The translations under genes were made by a program, and so were the position numbers. Positions 1-7,176 of a stretch of DNA of 64,000 nt are shown piece after piece; the stretch's first letter is position 1; every line of letters begins with the position of its first letter. This DNA comes from Insolitispirillum peregrinum (GTDB taxonomy: Bacteria > Pseudomonadota > Alphaproteobacteria > Rhodospirillales > Rhodospirillaceae), in assembly GCF_900156605.1 (NCBI RefSeq), contig NZ_FTOA01000008.1:62001-126000 (forward strand), written 5' to 3'. Under the pieces are notes generated by a model. That model saw nothing but the letters and a program-made list of their open reading frames with translations, did no database searches and was not told where the DNA came from.

Positions 1-222
1 ACCGTCGAGGGGGTGTCAGTGAAGGTCTTCGACGTAGCCAAGACCATCGCAGACTGCTTCCGGTATCGGAACAAGATTGGCCTGTCCGTCGCGATTGAAG
101 GCCTCAAGGAAGCGCTACGTCAGCGCAGAGCGACCCCAGACGAAATTGCCAAGCAGGCGGAGCGTGGCGCGGTCACGACCGTCATTCGCCCCTATCTCGT
201 GGCACTGACCGCCAATGGCTAA
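1..222 (+). CDS. AbiEi-like antitoxin, C-terminal part (cut by window edge)
   Basis: The reading frame is open to the first base, so only the C-terminal 73 residues are present. The stretch VKVFDVAKTIADCFRYRNKIG followed by a short helical tail matches the C-terminal domain of AbiEi antitoxins of type IV toxin-antitoxin systems, which neutralise the AbiEii nucleotidyltransferase and repress their own operon. The last codons overlap the start of the next gene by 8 bases (ATGGCTAA), the usual coupling of abiEi and abiEii. The family assignment rests on this motif and on the partner gene. The N-terminal winged-helix part lies outside the window. Confidence 0.75.
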   Translation, partial: TVEGVSVKVFDVAKTIADCFRYRNKIGLSVAIEGLKEALRQRRATPDEIAKQAERGAVTTVIRPYLVALTANG

Positions 223-451
223 AGAGGCCGAAAATATTGGAACCTCGGTGCGTGCCCGCCTGCTGCTACTTGCCAAGGCGACAGAACAGAGCTTCGATCA
301 TATGCTGACGCGCTTCGCCATCGAGCGGCTACTCTTCAGGCTCGGTCAATCGTGGGCGTCCCCGCGGCATCACAACGTGGTCGCCAAAGCCTGGCGTATC
401 CTCACCATCGTTCGGCGACTGTTCTGGCTCCGGCGAAACCAGGAAAAATAG
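215..451 (+). pseudogene. Truncated AbiEii-like toxin
   Basis: The first 45 residues (SVRARLLLLAKATEQ, then MLTRFAIERLLFRLGQS) match the N-terminal helices of AbiEii nucleotidyltransferase toxins, which normally run to about 300 residues. After residue 45, near base 350, the similarity stops and the frame ends after 78 codons. The nucleotidyltransferase GS...D-x-D core is absent, so the product should have no toxin activity. The sequence after the break could be the end of an unrelated gene brought in by a deletion or insertion. The intact antitoxin tail next to a dead toxin suggests a decaying addiction module at a recombination junction. Confidence 0.7.
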
Positions 452-495
452 TAGCGCGATGTCGGGGCCAGACTTAAGTCGATAGAGGGAATCCT

Positions 496-1278
496 ATGGC
501 AGGCCCATCGGAAAAGACGATCAAGAGACTCTTCGCTGTCTCAGGAAACCTCTGTGCATTTCCGGGATGCTCGTTGCCTATCGTAGAGAGCGTCGGGACC
601 ATTACTGGTGAGATCTGCCACATTCGCGCGCAGAACGAAGGCGGCCCCCGGTTCGACAAGGCTCAGACCGACGAAGAGCGAAATGGTTTCGGCAATCTGG
701 TTCTGTTGTGCCGGCGCCATCATAAAATCGTAGATGCCGAACCGAATGTGTATTCGGTGGAAGCACTGGAGGAAATCAAAAGCATTCGAGAAAGGGAGAT
801 GGGCCGACCTGAGCAGGCGACGGATTCCTTCTACGCCAAAATACTTCTCAGTGACCTTCGGCGGATCGAAGTGAATAATAACAGTGGCAATGTCGTGATA
901 GATAGCCCAGGTGCGATTCTAGCAAAAACCGTCAACGTGAAAATGGCGCGTAAAACCGTGAAAGTTCAGCCGGCAGCGGGAACTATAGGCGCCGACCAGG
1001 AAGCGAGCAGGTATATTCAGCACCTAATCAATCGCTACAATGAGTTTGCCAGCGCTGATAAGGCGCGAGGTGCGAAATTCAGTTACGGCGCCATTTCGAA
1101 AAATATAGAAACAAATTTCAGAGCCCCATGGAGAATGTTGGCGATCGAAGAGTTCGAAGGCATCTGTGCCTATCTTCAACAACGAATAGGCAGAACCCGC
1201 ATTGCAAAGTCGAATGCGTCCAAAGGGATAAAGTCCTTCTCAAGTTTCGAGGAATACTCACAGACGGTAAGGGGATAA
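496..1278 (+). CDS. HNH endonuclease-like protein with unassigned C-terminal domain
   Basis: 260 residues. The first ~90 hold an HNH-like zinc nuclease signature: C20 and C25, the segment GEICHIRA with H42, then NLVLLCRRHHKIVD (residues 67-80) with C72 and the H75-H76 pair. This arrangement (C-x4-C, His, N, C-x2-HH) is that of HNH proteins found alone in defence islands. Residues ~115-150 (NNSGNVVIDSPGAILAKTVNVK) look like a short beta-rich linker, and ~165-260 form a mostly helical domain that I cannot assign. AGAGGGAATCCT precedes the ATG. Metal-dependent DNA cleavage is the family expectation. The trigger and target are unknown. It stands alone on the + strand between the AbiE remnant and a convergent operon. 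Confidence 0.7.
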   Translation: MAGPSEKTIKRLFAVSGNLCAFPGCSLPIVESVGTITGEICHIRAQNEGGPRFDKAQTDEERNGFGNLVLLCRRHHKIVDAEPNVYSVEALEEIKSIREREMGRPEQATDSFYAKILLSDLRRIEVNNNSGNVVIDSPGAILAKTVNVKMARKTVKVQPAAGTIGADQEASRYIQHLINRYNEFASADKARGAKFSYGAISKNIETNFRAPWRMLAIEEFEGICAYLQQRIGRTRIAKSNASKGIKSFSSFEEYSQTVRG

Positions 1279-1320
1279 CTGCAGCCCATATGGGTGTTAC
1301 CCGAGTCCGTGTTGCCGGCG

Positions 1321-1800
1321 TTATCTCGAAGTGCGCCGATGGACGACGGTTTGGCTGACGATCCGACGGTTGATCTTGATCTTCCATTCGAGCTGAGCGG
1401 GTGAGAGGATCCGCTTTCGCATGGTTTGCTTCAAGAACGTATATTCTCGTTCTCCGTAAAGATAGCCCATCCGGTACGCGTGTTCGATGAGGTCATTGTT
1501 TGCATTGGCCGTTAAATCTTTCGCGATACGCTTCAGTCCTTCGAACAGGTTGCCAGTTTCGACGCGCATAAATCTGTTTATGCATACGTTCCCTACATAT
1601 GTAGTGGCTCCGTTGAGGCGGTTTCGAATGTAACAGTGCTCTTTGATGTCTTGACCGCAGGGGCAATTGTCGAACTCTTCGCTGATCTCTATGGCAACGA
1701 GATCCCATTCCTGACGAGCGACATCGAAGTTACGCGACACCGACAGCGGGAGAATGTGTAATTTCAATCTTTCGAGATTATGGCTCTCCATCGTGCCCAT
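1321..1800 (-). CDS. Unrecognised Cys-rich protein, last gene of the XRE-ImmA operon
   Basis: 159 residues, no family recognised. The striking feature is a compact Cys/His cluster at residues 46-73 (C46-P-C48-G, H55-C56, C73 in GNVCINRF), which could bind zinc. The C-terminal half is basic and helical (LKQTMRKRILSPAQLEWKIKINRR). It begins 6 bases after the stop of the 283-residue gene upstream, so it is probably co-transcribed with it, the ImmA/IrrE protease and the XRE repressor. An in-frame Met at residue 4 is an alternative start. Its 3' end faces the HNH gene across about 40 bases. Confidence 0.6.
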   Translation of the reverse strand: MGTMESHNLERLKLHILPLSVSRNFDVARQEWDLVAIEISEEFDNCPCGQDIKEHCYIRNRLNGATTYVGNVCINRFMRVETGNLFEGLKRIAKDLTANANNDLIEHAYRMGYLYGEREYTFLKQTMRKRILSPAQLEWKIKINRRIVSQTVVHRRTSR

Positions 1801-1806
1801 CCGCGA

Positions 1807-2658
1807 TTACCGAATTCGATAGAGACGATTGTCTCGATCGATATCGATTGGAAAGTTCCAGCTATTAAACAGAGCTGTATCAGCAGATGCAACCAGATCG
1901 GGATCGCAATGCCCTTCGGCGCGAAGATCCGTGAGAAAAAGGCACACTGGAGCCATCAGGGGTTTGCTCAGCTCGCTGAAGAGTATCTCGACTTTAGTCT
2001 CAAGGATGCCATCTCGGTTGGCGAACCCTGCATACAGTCTTGCTTTATTGGTATCGTCCAGCGCGATCGTTGATCCGTGCATAACGGATAATGCGTACAG
2101 GGTAACGAATGCCTCCGCCTCATTCAGTGTCGCGATATCGGTCTTCGTGACGATGTTGTTGCGTGTCAGGACCTCCTTGAATTCCCCGAACAGTTGCCCG
2201 GATGTAAAAGCAGGTTTCCAAATGAATCTGTTGCCAAGGAAGTCGAGCGCTTTGATTTCAGGGCCAGTCGGTGCCTCCTGCCGATCAATTTTTTCAAGAG
2301 CGCTCCGCATTCTCTTTTTCGCCGCTCCGCGCTGACACCCGCAGCCAGACCTTATCTGCTCGTCGGAAGCGAGCCACAGGTTAGCTTCGGCCGCACGCGC
2401 GATATCGGCCCATGAGGGCTCGCGACCTCGCATTTTGAGGCTCCAAACATCGACACTCGTGAAGACGTCCTTTCCCACCTGAGTGACGAGACCTTTTTCG
2501 CGGGTGTCGCGATGGGCAACAAAATCACCGATTTCACGAAAAGCGGCGCGGCCCCAGGCCCTGTCCCTTTGGCCGAGGAACAAGCGATCCAGATCCCCCG
2601 TTCGAAAATCGCCAGCCATCAGCCGGCGAGCGCGATGACGCAAATCATCGTCGAGCAC
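1807..2658 (-). CDS. Unrecognised 283-residue protein in the XRE-ImmA operon
   Basis: No family recognised. The N-terminus is very basic (RHRARRLMAGDFRTGDLDRLFLGQR), followed by FREIGDFVAHRDTREKG, a tryptophan-containing helical stretch (SVDVWSLKMRGREPSWADIARAAEANLWLA), then a small Cys cluster (SGCGCQRG, about residues 104-111) and a long mixed C-terminal domain. It looks soluble, with no signal peptide or membrane segment. It starts 12 bases after the stop of the ImmA/IrrE gene and ends 6 bases before the next gene, which supports a four-gene operon. Its position next to a protease-repressor pair suggests an effector or a protease target, but that is inference. Confidence 0.6.
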   Translation of the reverse strand: MLDDDLRHRARRLMAGDFRTGDLDRLFLGQRDRAWGRAAFREIGDFVAHRDTREKGLVTQVGKDVFTSVDVWSLKMRGREPSWADIARAAEANLWLASDEQIRSGCGCQRGAAKKRMRSALEKIDRQEAPTGPEIKALDFLGNRFIWKPAFTSGQLFGEFKEVLTRNNIVTKTDIATLNEAEAFVTLYALSVMHGSTIALDDTNKARLYAGFANRDGILETKVEILFSELSKPLMAPVCLFLTDLRAEGHCDPDLVASADTALFNSWNFPIDIDRDNRLYRIR

Positions 2659-2670
2659 GACACGTTCCCA

Positions 2671-3573
2671 TCACCATTCGCGCCGGCCGGGCTGGAGAAT
2701 CATCTTGTCGAAGACGTCAGGCTCATCTTCAGCTTCAAATGAAGCGAACGGTCGTGCGTCATCAAGCAGAAGCAGCGAGATCGCGAAATCGTACTGCTCG
2801 GCGAATACGGTCATTTCCCGCACAGGTTCTCTGAACCAGACACCAGGTCCATGATCGATGGTCGCCCTGCCATCAATGAGCAGATCCTGTTTGACCGGGA
2901 GTGATGTTGCCGGAATTTCGATCGGCCCCGCCGACGTGCGGAAGAACGCGCCGGTTTTCAGTGCGGATGGGCTTGAACGTGCCCAAAGAATGAAACCATC
3001 GCGGGACACGACGAGGACCGCTCGCTTCTGCGTATAACTGAGCCAACGCAGTGTCGCAGCAATGAGAGAAACACGATACCGATCCGCGCAGTGGGCGATC
3101 ATGTCGAGATCGACCTTGTCCCTTTCCGGGATCTGGCGGCGGAAGTCATCGAGCGGCATCAGGAAGTTGGCAGCAAACAAGTTTGCCTGATGCTCTACCT
3201 GTCCATACTCAGAATCCCAACGAACCACATCCTGTTCGCCGCAGCGGAAGCCATTCGGATAGGCTATTCGGTGCAGAAGGAAGTGACCGAACTCGTGGGC
3301 CAAGGTGAAGTTGATCCGGCCTTTCGAGCTGATCCGGTTGTTGTAAATGATTCCCCAGCCCTTGCGGCCAGCCGGAGCTTTGAACAGAGCGCCATCAAAG
3401 CCCGGTAAGTTGTCGCCTTGAACGCTGATAATCGGATCATCGGGAAATCGCTGCGCCGTGTATTCCCGTGCCACTGCCGGGATATCGATCGGAAAACGAT
3501 CCGCCCCGAACACAGCGTTCAGGAGATGGGTGATCTCGAAAGCCCAGCGCTCGGGTGACAACGGGCGCGTCAT
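2671..3573 (-). CDS. ImmA/IrrE family metallo-endopeptidase
   Basis: 300 residues. The zinc motif HEFGH is at residues 93-97 in the context FTLAHEFGHFLLH, and the third ligand Glu lies in VEHQANLFAANFLMP (E127). This is the layout of the ImmA/IrrE (COG2856) peptidases that cleave a cognate XRE-type repressor, as in ICEBs1 ImmA-ImmR and Deinococcus IrrE-DdrO. The ~130-residue C-terminal region may be a sensor domain. The ATG overlaps the stop of the XRE gene upstream by 4 bases (ATGA), so the two are translationally coupled. Cleavage of that XRE protein is the likely job, inferred from the pairing. Confidence 0.9.
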   Translation of the reverse strand: MTRPLSPERWAFEITHLLNAVFGADRFPIDIPAVAREYTAQRFPDDPIISVQGDNLPGFDGALFKAPAGRKGWGIIYNNRISSKGRINFTLAHEFGHFLLHRIAYPNGFRCGEQDVVRWDSEYGQVEHQANLFAANFLMPLDDFRRQIPERDKVDLDMIAHCADRYRVSLIAATLRWLSYTQKRAVLVVSRDGFILWARSSPSALKTGAFFRTSAGPIEIPATSLPVKQDLLIDGRATIDHGPGVWFREPVREMTVFAEQYDFAISLLLLDDARPFASFEAEDEPDVFDKMILQPGRREW

Positions 3574-3893
3574 TCGTCGTCGCCCAATAGGTCAGCCATG
3601 CGTCGAATCTTGTCTTTGGTAGCTGCATCCATTTTTCTGTATTTGCGAAAAAAAGCGTTGTCTGTAGCGTCTTCGACGCCGACCTTCTCGGTCGTATCGA
3701 TAAGGTAGTCAGCCGTGACACCGAGAACCGCCGCGATCTTTGCAACCTTGTCGGCCGAGGGGCGGGGCGGATTCTTGTTCTCCAGCTCCCAAATGTAGCT
3801 TTTGCTCGATTCAGCGAGTTCAGCGAGTTTGTCGAGGGTGTAGCCCTTCGCCTTTCGCAGATCCCGGATTTTGTCGCCTAGCGGCGTCGACAC
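3570..3893 (-). CDS. XRE-family transcriptional repressor
   Basis: 107 residues from a GTG start (GTG TCG ACG CCG), chosen because GGAGAG lies 6 bases upstream and the helix-turn-helix begins at once. The frame is open much further upstream but runs through the operator region. Residues 5-60 form a classical HTH (LGDKIRDLRKAKGYTLDKLAELAESSKSYIWELE), and the C-terminal ~45 residues (NAFFRKYRKMDAATKDKIRRM) resemble the region cleaved in DdrO/ImmR-like repressors. It heads an operon with the ImmA/IrrE peptidase and two unknown genes. Two direct repeats upstream are probable operators, so it likely represses both itself and the divergent DUF2188 gene. Confidence 0.88.
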   Translation of the reverse strand: MSTPLGDKIRDLRKAKGYTLDKLAELAESSKSYIWELENKNPPRPSADKVAKIAAVLGVTADYLIDTTEKVGVEDATDNAFFRKYRKMDAATKDKIRRMADLLGDDE

Positions 3894-3923
3894 GTCATGC
3901 TCTCCATACTCCAAATCATTCCT

Positions 3924-3998
3924 GTTCAGAGTAGCGACATATGGGATCCTTGACAACGCGCATTTTGCCTCCCATATTAAGTTCGGAGTAGCGATATT
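3924..3998. promoter_or_regulatory. Divergent promoter region with two XRE operators
   Basis: Two direct copies of GTTCRGAGTAGCGAYATW lie at 3924-3941 and 3981-3998. Between them is a rightward promoter with TTGACA (3950-3955), a 17-base spacer and CATATT (3973-3978), so the second repeat sits just past its -10. On the other strand TTGTCA (overlapping the same -35) is followed after 17 bases by TACTCT inside the first repeat. Each repeat is therefore placed to block one promoter. Binding by the adjacent XRE protein is inferred. Confidence 0.75.
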
Positions 3999-4031
3999 TT
4001 TTATTTTATCACCCCGAGAGAGGATCAAGAT

Positions 4032-4271
4032 ATGGCGAATAAGTGTGGACCTGACACCCATCATGTGGTGCCAAATCATGGTGGCGGGTGGGATGTTGAG
4101 CGTGGCGGCGGGGAGCGCGCCTCTGGGCATTTTGATAGGAAGCAGGATGCGATCGACTACGGCCGGCAGGTGAGCCGCAATCAGGAAACTGAGCTGCGCA
4201 TTCACAACAAGGATGGTCGCATCGGCCAGAGCGACAGCCATGGGCACGATCCCAATCCGCCGAAGGGCTGA
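4032..4271 (+). CDS. DUF2188 domain protein
   Basis: 79 residues, almost all one DUF2188 domain: HHVVPNHGGGWDVERGGGERASGHF, then a helix DAIDYGRQVSRNQ and the strand TELRIHNKDGRI ending with DSHGHDP. The family is small and soluble, with no established biochemical role, and is often found on mobile elements. AGAGG precedes the ATG. It is driven by its own rightward promoter flanked by the two XRE operators and closed by a terminator, so it is likely induced when the XRE repressor is cleaved. It faces away from the XRE-ImmA operon. Confidence 0.85.
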   Translation: MANKCGPDTHHVVPNHGGGWDVERGGGERASGHFDRKQDAIDYGRQVSRNQETELRIHNKDGRIGQSDSHGHDPNPPKG

Positions 4272-4308
4272 CCGCCCAGCGCCTCGCCTGTCAGGGCGCG
4301 GTTTTTTT
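4271..4308 (+). terminator. Rho-independent terminator after the DUF2188 gene
   Basis: GCGCC (4279-4283) can pair with GGCGC (4295-4299) across an 11-base loop, followed by a run of seven T (4302-4308). It separates the DUF2188 gene from the CBASS operon. Confidence 0.7.
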
Positions 4309-4355
4309 ATGAGGCACATTCAATCACCGCCCCAGGCGGCACGAGGCGAACGAAG

Positions 4356-5279
4356 ATGCAGAAGCTGACGGCGGTGCAGAACGAGGATTTCAACCAACCG
4401 AAGGGCATCCAGCGCGCGCGCCGGCTTCCCGATCCTGCGCTCGGAGCCCTGTGGAATTCGATCATCCTAGATGAGTGCTTGAAGGCCCAGCTCCTCTCTC
4501 AGGCGATGCTGAACTTCACGATGCGCGGCAAGGTCGATCGTAGTGTCATTCCGTTGCACGGCGTGATTCTGCTTGTTGGACCTCCAGGGACCGGCAAGAC
4601 CTCTCTTGCGCGCGGGTTGGCGCATCGTACCGCCGAGACATTTCGGGGCGGCGGGTTCCGTCTGCTCGAAGTCGAGCCGCACGCGCTTACCAGTTCGGCG
4701 ATGGGCAAGACCCAGCGTGCGGTATCGGAGCTGTTCTCACAGTCGATCGCCGAAGCCGCCGCCGCAGGACCGACGATTGTGCTCCTCGATGAAGTCGAGA
4801 CGCTTGCCGCCGACCGGTCAAAAATGAGCCTGGAGGCCAATCCGATCGATATCCACCGCGCGACCGATGCCGTGCTTGTTCAGCTCGATGCGCTGGCCGA
4901 GCGGCATCCGAACCTGTTGTTCCTTGCCACCAGCAATTTTCCTCAGGCGGTCGATGCGGCCTTCACGTCTCGCTGTGACCTGGTCGTCCACGTGCCCCTG
5001 CCGGATCGTGAAGCATGCGGGCTTATCCTGAAGGATTGCCTGACTGGTCTCGGCGAGACCTATCCGGCCATCGCGAAGTTGCCCAGCTCGCCCGCTTTCG
5101 ACCGTTGCGCAGCCGAATGCGTAGGGCTCGACGGACGCGCCATCCGCAAGATGGTGGCCAACGCTTTGGCCAGCAGCCCGCAAACGGCCATGAATCCGGA
5201 ACGCGTGACGATTGAGGATCTGTTTGCTGCGGCACGGGCCGCCAAGGCGGGCCGTATTTCGGGAGGCAAGGCGTCATGA
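4356..5279 (+). CDS. cap6: CBASS TRIP13/Pch2-like AAA+ ATPase (Cap6)
   Basis: 307 residues. Walker A GPPGTGKT is at residues 75-82, Walker B IVLLDEVE at 141-148, sensor-1 Asn in ATSN (about 194) and a likely Arg finger in FTSRCD (206). The segment WNSIILDECLKAQLLSQAML upstream of the P-loop is typical of bacterial TRIP13. In type III CBASS this hexameric ATPase pulls apart the active HORMA-CD-NTase complex and so keeps signalling off. It is first in a five-gene operon, and its stop overlaps the next ATG (ATGA). The order TRIP13, HORMA-like, HORMA, CD-NTase, nuclease puts the brake first. Confidence 0.93.
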   Translation: MQKLTAVQNEDFNQPKGIQRARRLPDPALGALWNSIILDECLKAQLLSQAMLNFTMRGKVDRSVIPLHGVILLVGPPGTGKTSLARGLAHRTAETFRGGGFRLLEVEPHALTSSAMGKTQRAVSELFSQSIAEAAAAGPTIVLLDEVETLAADRSKMSLEANPIDIHRATDAVLVQLDALAERHPNLLFLATSNFPQAVDAAFTSRCDLVVHVPLPDREACGLILKDCLTGLGETYPAIAKLPSSPAFDRCAAECVGLDGRAIRKMVANALASSPQTAMNPERVTIEDLFAAARAAKAGRISGGKAS

Positions 5280-5752
5280 GCACCGTAGCCAGTCGCACAT
5301 TCAAGAGCACGCCCGAGCGTGACGCCTCACGGACCTGGGTGGCGATCGTCGATCTGTTGACGCAGGGAAAGACCAGTGATGCACGGACCGAGCTTCTTGC
5401 CGTCGCCGGCGTCGCCGCCAGTGTGATCGCGGACCAGGCGCCGAAGGATGCCGCGATCACAGTGACTTGTGATGGTCCGCGGACGCGGATCTATTGCCTC
5501 TATGACGACGACGCCGTCGAGGGCTCCGACGCCAACGAAGATGTCCTTGGCTTCGACCCGCTGAAAGGGGACTGGCGGGTCTCGCTACCTTGCCTGGCGG
5601 ATGATCTCGCCTGGGTTCAGGGCGCGCTCAAGAAACACAGTACCCGGATTACGGCGCGCGATCTCAATGCTGCTGTGTCGAGTGCTGACGAGGCGGCGAC
5701 CACGAAATCTCAGACCCTTGTTTTCGATCCGAAAGGGTTTCTCGGCTCATGA
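5276..5752 (+). CDS. Putative second, divergent HORMA-like CBASS protein (Cap8-like)
   Basis: 158 residues. The sequence alone shows little: an N-terminal helical half ([30 protein letters not shown]), a beta-rich middle ([25 protein letters not shown]) and the C-terminal tail [11 protein letters not shown]. It lies between TRIP13 and the recognisable HORMA gene with 4-base ATGA overlaps on both sides. Two-HORMA type III CBASS operons, as described in Pseudomonas aeruginosa, carry a second divergent HORMA protein in this place. The assignment is therefore by position and size. A structure prediction showing a HORMA fold, or a closure-motif peptide for its partner, would confirm it. Confidence 0.6.
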   Translation: MSTVASRTFKSTPERDASRTWVAIVDLLTQGKTSDARTELLAVAGVAASVIADQAPKDAAITVTCDGPRTRIYCLYDDDAVEGSDANEDVLGFDPLKGDWRVSLPCLADDLAWVQGALKKHSTRITARDLNAAVSSADEAATTKSQTLVFDPKGFLGS

Positions 5753-6249
5753 CCAGCGTCGCCGTCAACACCTTCACCCATTCCGTCACCTATGTGGCTG
5801 ACAACATCCTGAAGAGCTTGAAGGATATCATCCGCCTGAGTGGCCTCGACCCGTCGGAATTCGTCGGTGACTGGGAAACGCACATGCGTGGCGTTCAGGC
5901 CTGGTTGAACAGCGGCGATCTCGAAACCGTAAAGCTGGAAATCTACAACCCGAAAACCGACGCACTGATTTTTCGGTGGGACATCGATATCTTCTACGGC
6001 TGGTCGGGTGGCGACGGCAATTTCTGGACCGATACAGAACAGCTTAAATACGCAATTAGGAAGGCCGGCTTGGTTCCGAGCGAGGCTCGCTACCGGTTCC
6101 TTTTGCACACGAAGCCTGGTCGTCCTGACGTGATCGGGTGGAGTAGAACTTCAGAGCGTTCGACCGACGGAATGGTGCGCCAAAGCCTTGGCACGACGGT
6201 TGAGCACAGTGGCCTTGGAGCCAGCACATCGTATCTCAGGAGGGCCTGA
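5749..6249 (+). CDS. cap7: CBASS HORMA-domain activator (Cap7)
   Basis: 166 residues, matching bacterial HORMA proteins over the full length: [26 protein letters not shown] at the N-terminus, then [50 protein letters not shown], and the C-terminal safety-belt region [23 protein letters not shown]. In type III CBASS the HORMA protein binds a peptide signal, closes, then binds and switches on the CD-NTase. TRIP13 reverses this. The stop TGA overlaps the cyclase ATG (TGATG), so the two products are made in step. Confidence 0.92.
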   Translation: MTSVAVNTFTHSVTYVADNILKSLKDIIRLSGLDPSEFVGDWETHMRGVQAWLNSGDLETVKLEIYNPKTDALIFRWDIDIFYGWSGGDGNFWTDTEQLKYAIRKAGLVPSEARYRFLLHTKPGRPDVIGWSRTSERSTDGMVRQSLGTTVEHSGLGASTSYLRRA

Positions 6250-7145
6250 TGCTCACAATCGATGACGCGTTCCGCAAATTCAAAAGTCGCCTCGAACTGA
6301 ACGATAAGGAGCAGGCGAACGCGTCGGCGCGCCAGAAGGAAGTGCGGGATTATCTCGATACGAAATTTAAGATCGATCGGAGCTTCTTGACCGGGTCGTA
6401 CGCGCGCTGGACCAAAACGAAACCCTTGAAGGACGTTGACATCTTTTTCGTCCTAAAGGCATCGGAGGATCATTATCGCGCGAGGGCACCATCAGTGGTT
6501 TTGGCTGATTTCTACAATGCTTTGGTTGAAAAATACGGCGACAGGGTCAAGAAGCAGAACCGCTCTATCAATGTCGATTTCGGCGTGAAAGCCGACGCTA
6601 ACGACAATACTGATTATCGTGTCATCAGTGTCGATGTCGTTCCGGCGTTCGATAAGGATGATGATTTTGAGATTCCCGACAACGAGCTCGGTGAATGGAT
6701 CAAGACCAACCCCAAAACCCACGCAGCGGAGGCTACAGCGGCGCATCAGGCGTATTCCAACGAATGGAAGGGCCTCGTGCGAATGGTGAAATATTGGAAC
6801 AATAACCCGAAGCATGGCGAGAAGCCGGTGAAGCCTTCGTTCCTCATTGAGGTGATGGCGCTCCAATGCTTACATGGCGGCTGGGGTGGTAGCTTTGACC
6901 GGGAGATTCAAGGTCTTTTTGCAACGCTCGCCGCCCGGATTTTCGATGAATGGCCCGACCCCGCTGGCCTCGGTCCGGCGATCAGTAACGGAATGGATGC
7001 TGAGCGCAAGACGCGAGCGCGCGACCTTTTGCGTGCGGCGGAGCGTGAAGCAACTCTTGCAATCGACCATGTGCGCCGCGGCCGGAATGGCGAAGCGTTG
7101 CGAGCCTGGCGCGAACTCTTTGGCCCGAAATTTCCGTTGTCCTGA
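6249..7145 (+). CDS. CBASS CD-NTase oligonucleotide cyclase (CdnC/CdnD type)
   Basis: 298 residues. The nucleotidyltransferase core is intact: GS at 49-50 ([10 protein letters not shown]), the metal-binding pair D62-V-D64 ([10 protein letters not shown]) and the third Asp at about 129 ([10 protein letters not shown]). Downstream is the OAS1-like helical domain ([13 protein letters not shown]...[11 protein letters not shown]). Companions with HORMA, TRIP13 and NucC are clade C or D enzymes making cyclic oligonucleotides. NucC is known to be activated by cyclic tri-AMP, so that is the expected product. Activity should depend on the HORMA protein encoded just upstream. Confidence 0.94.
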   Translation: MLTIDDAFRKFKSRLELNDKEQANASARQKEVRDYLDTKFKIDRSFLTGSYARWTKTKPLKDVDIFFVLKASEDHYRARAPSVVLADFYNALVEKYGDRVKKQNRSINVDFGVKADANDNTDYRVISVDVVPAFDKDDDFEIPDNELGEWIKTNPKTHAAEATAAHQAYSNEWKGLVRMVKYWNNNPKHGEKPVKPSFLIEVMALQCLHGGWGGSFDREIQGLFATLAARIFDEWPDPAGLGPAISNGMDAERKTRARDLLRAAEREATLAIDHVRRGRNGEALRAWRELFGPKFPLS

Positions 7146-7176
7146 TGACGGATACCAAATTTCGCGAGGTTTATCG

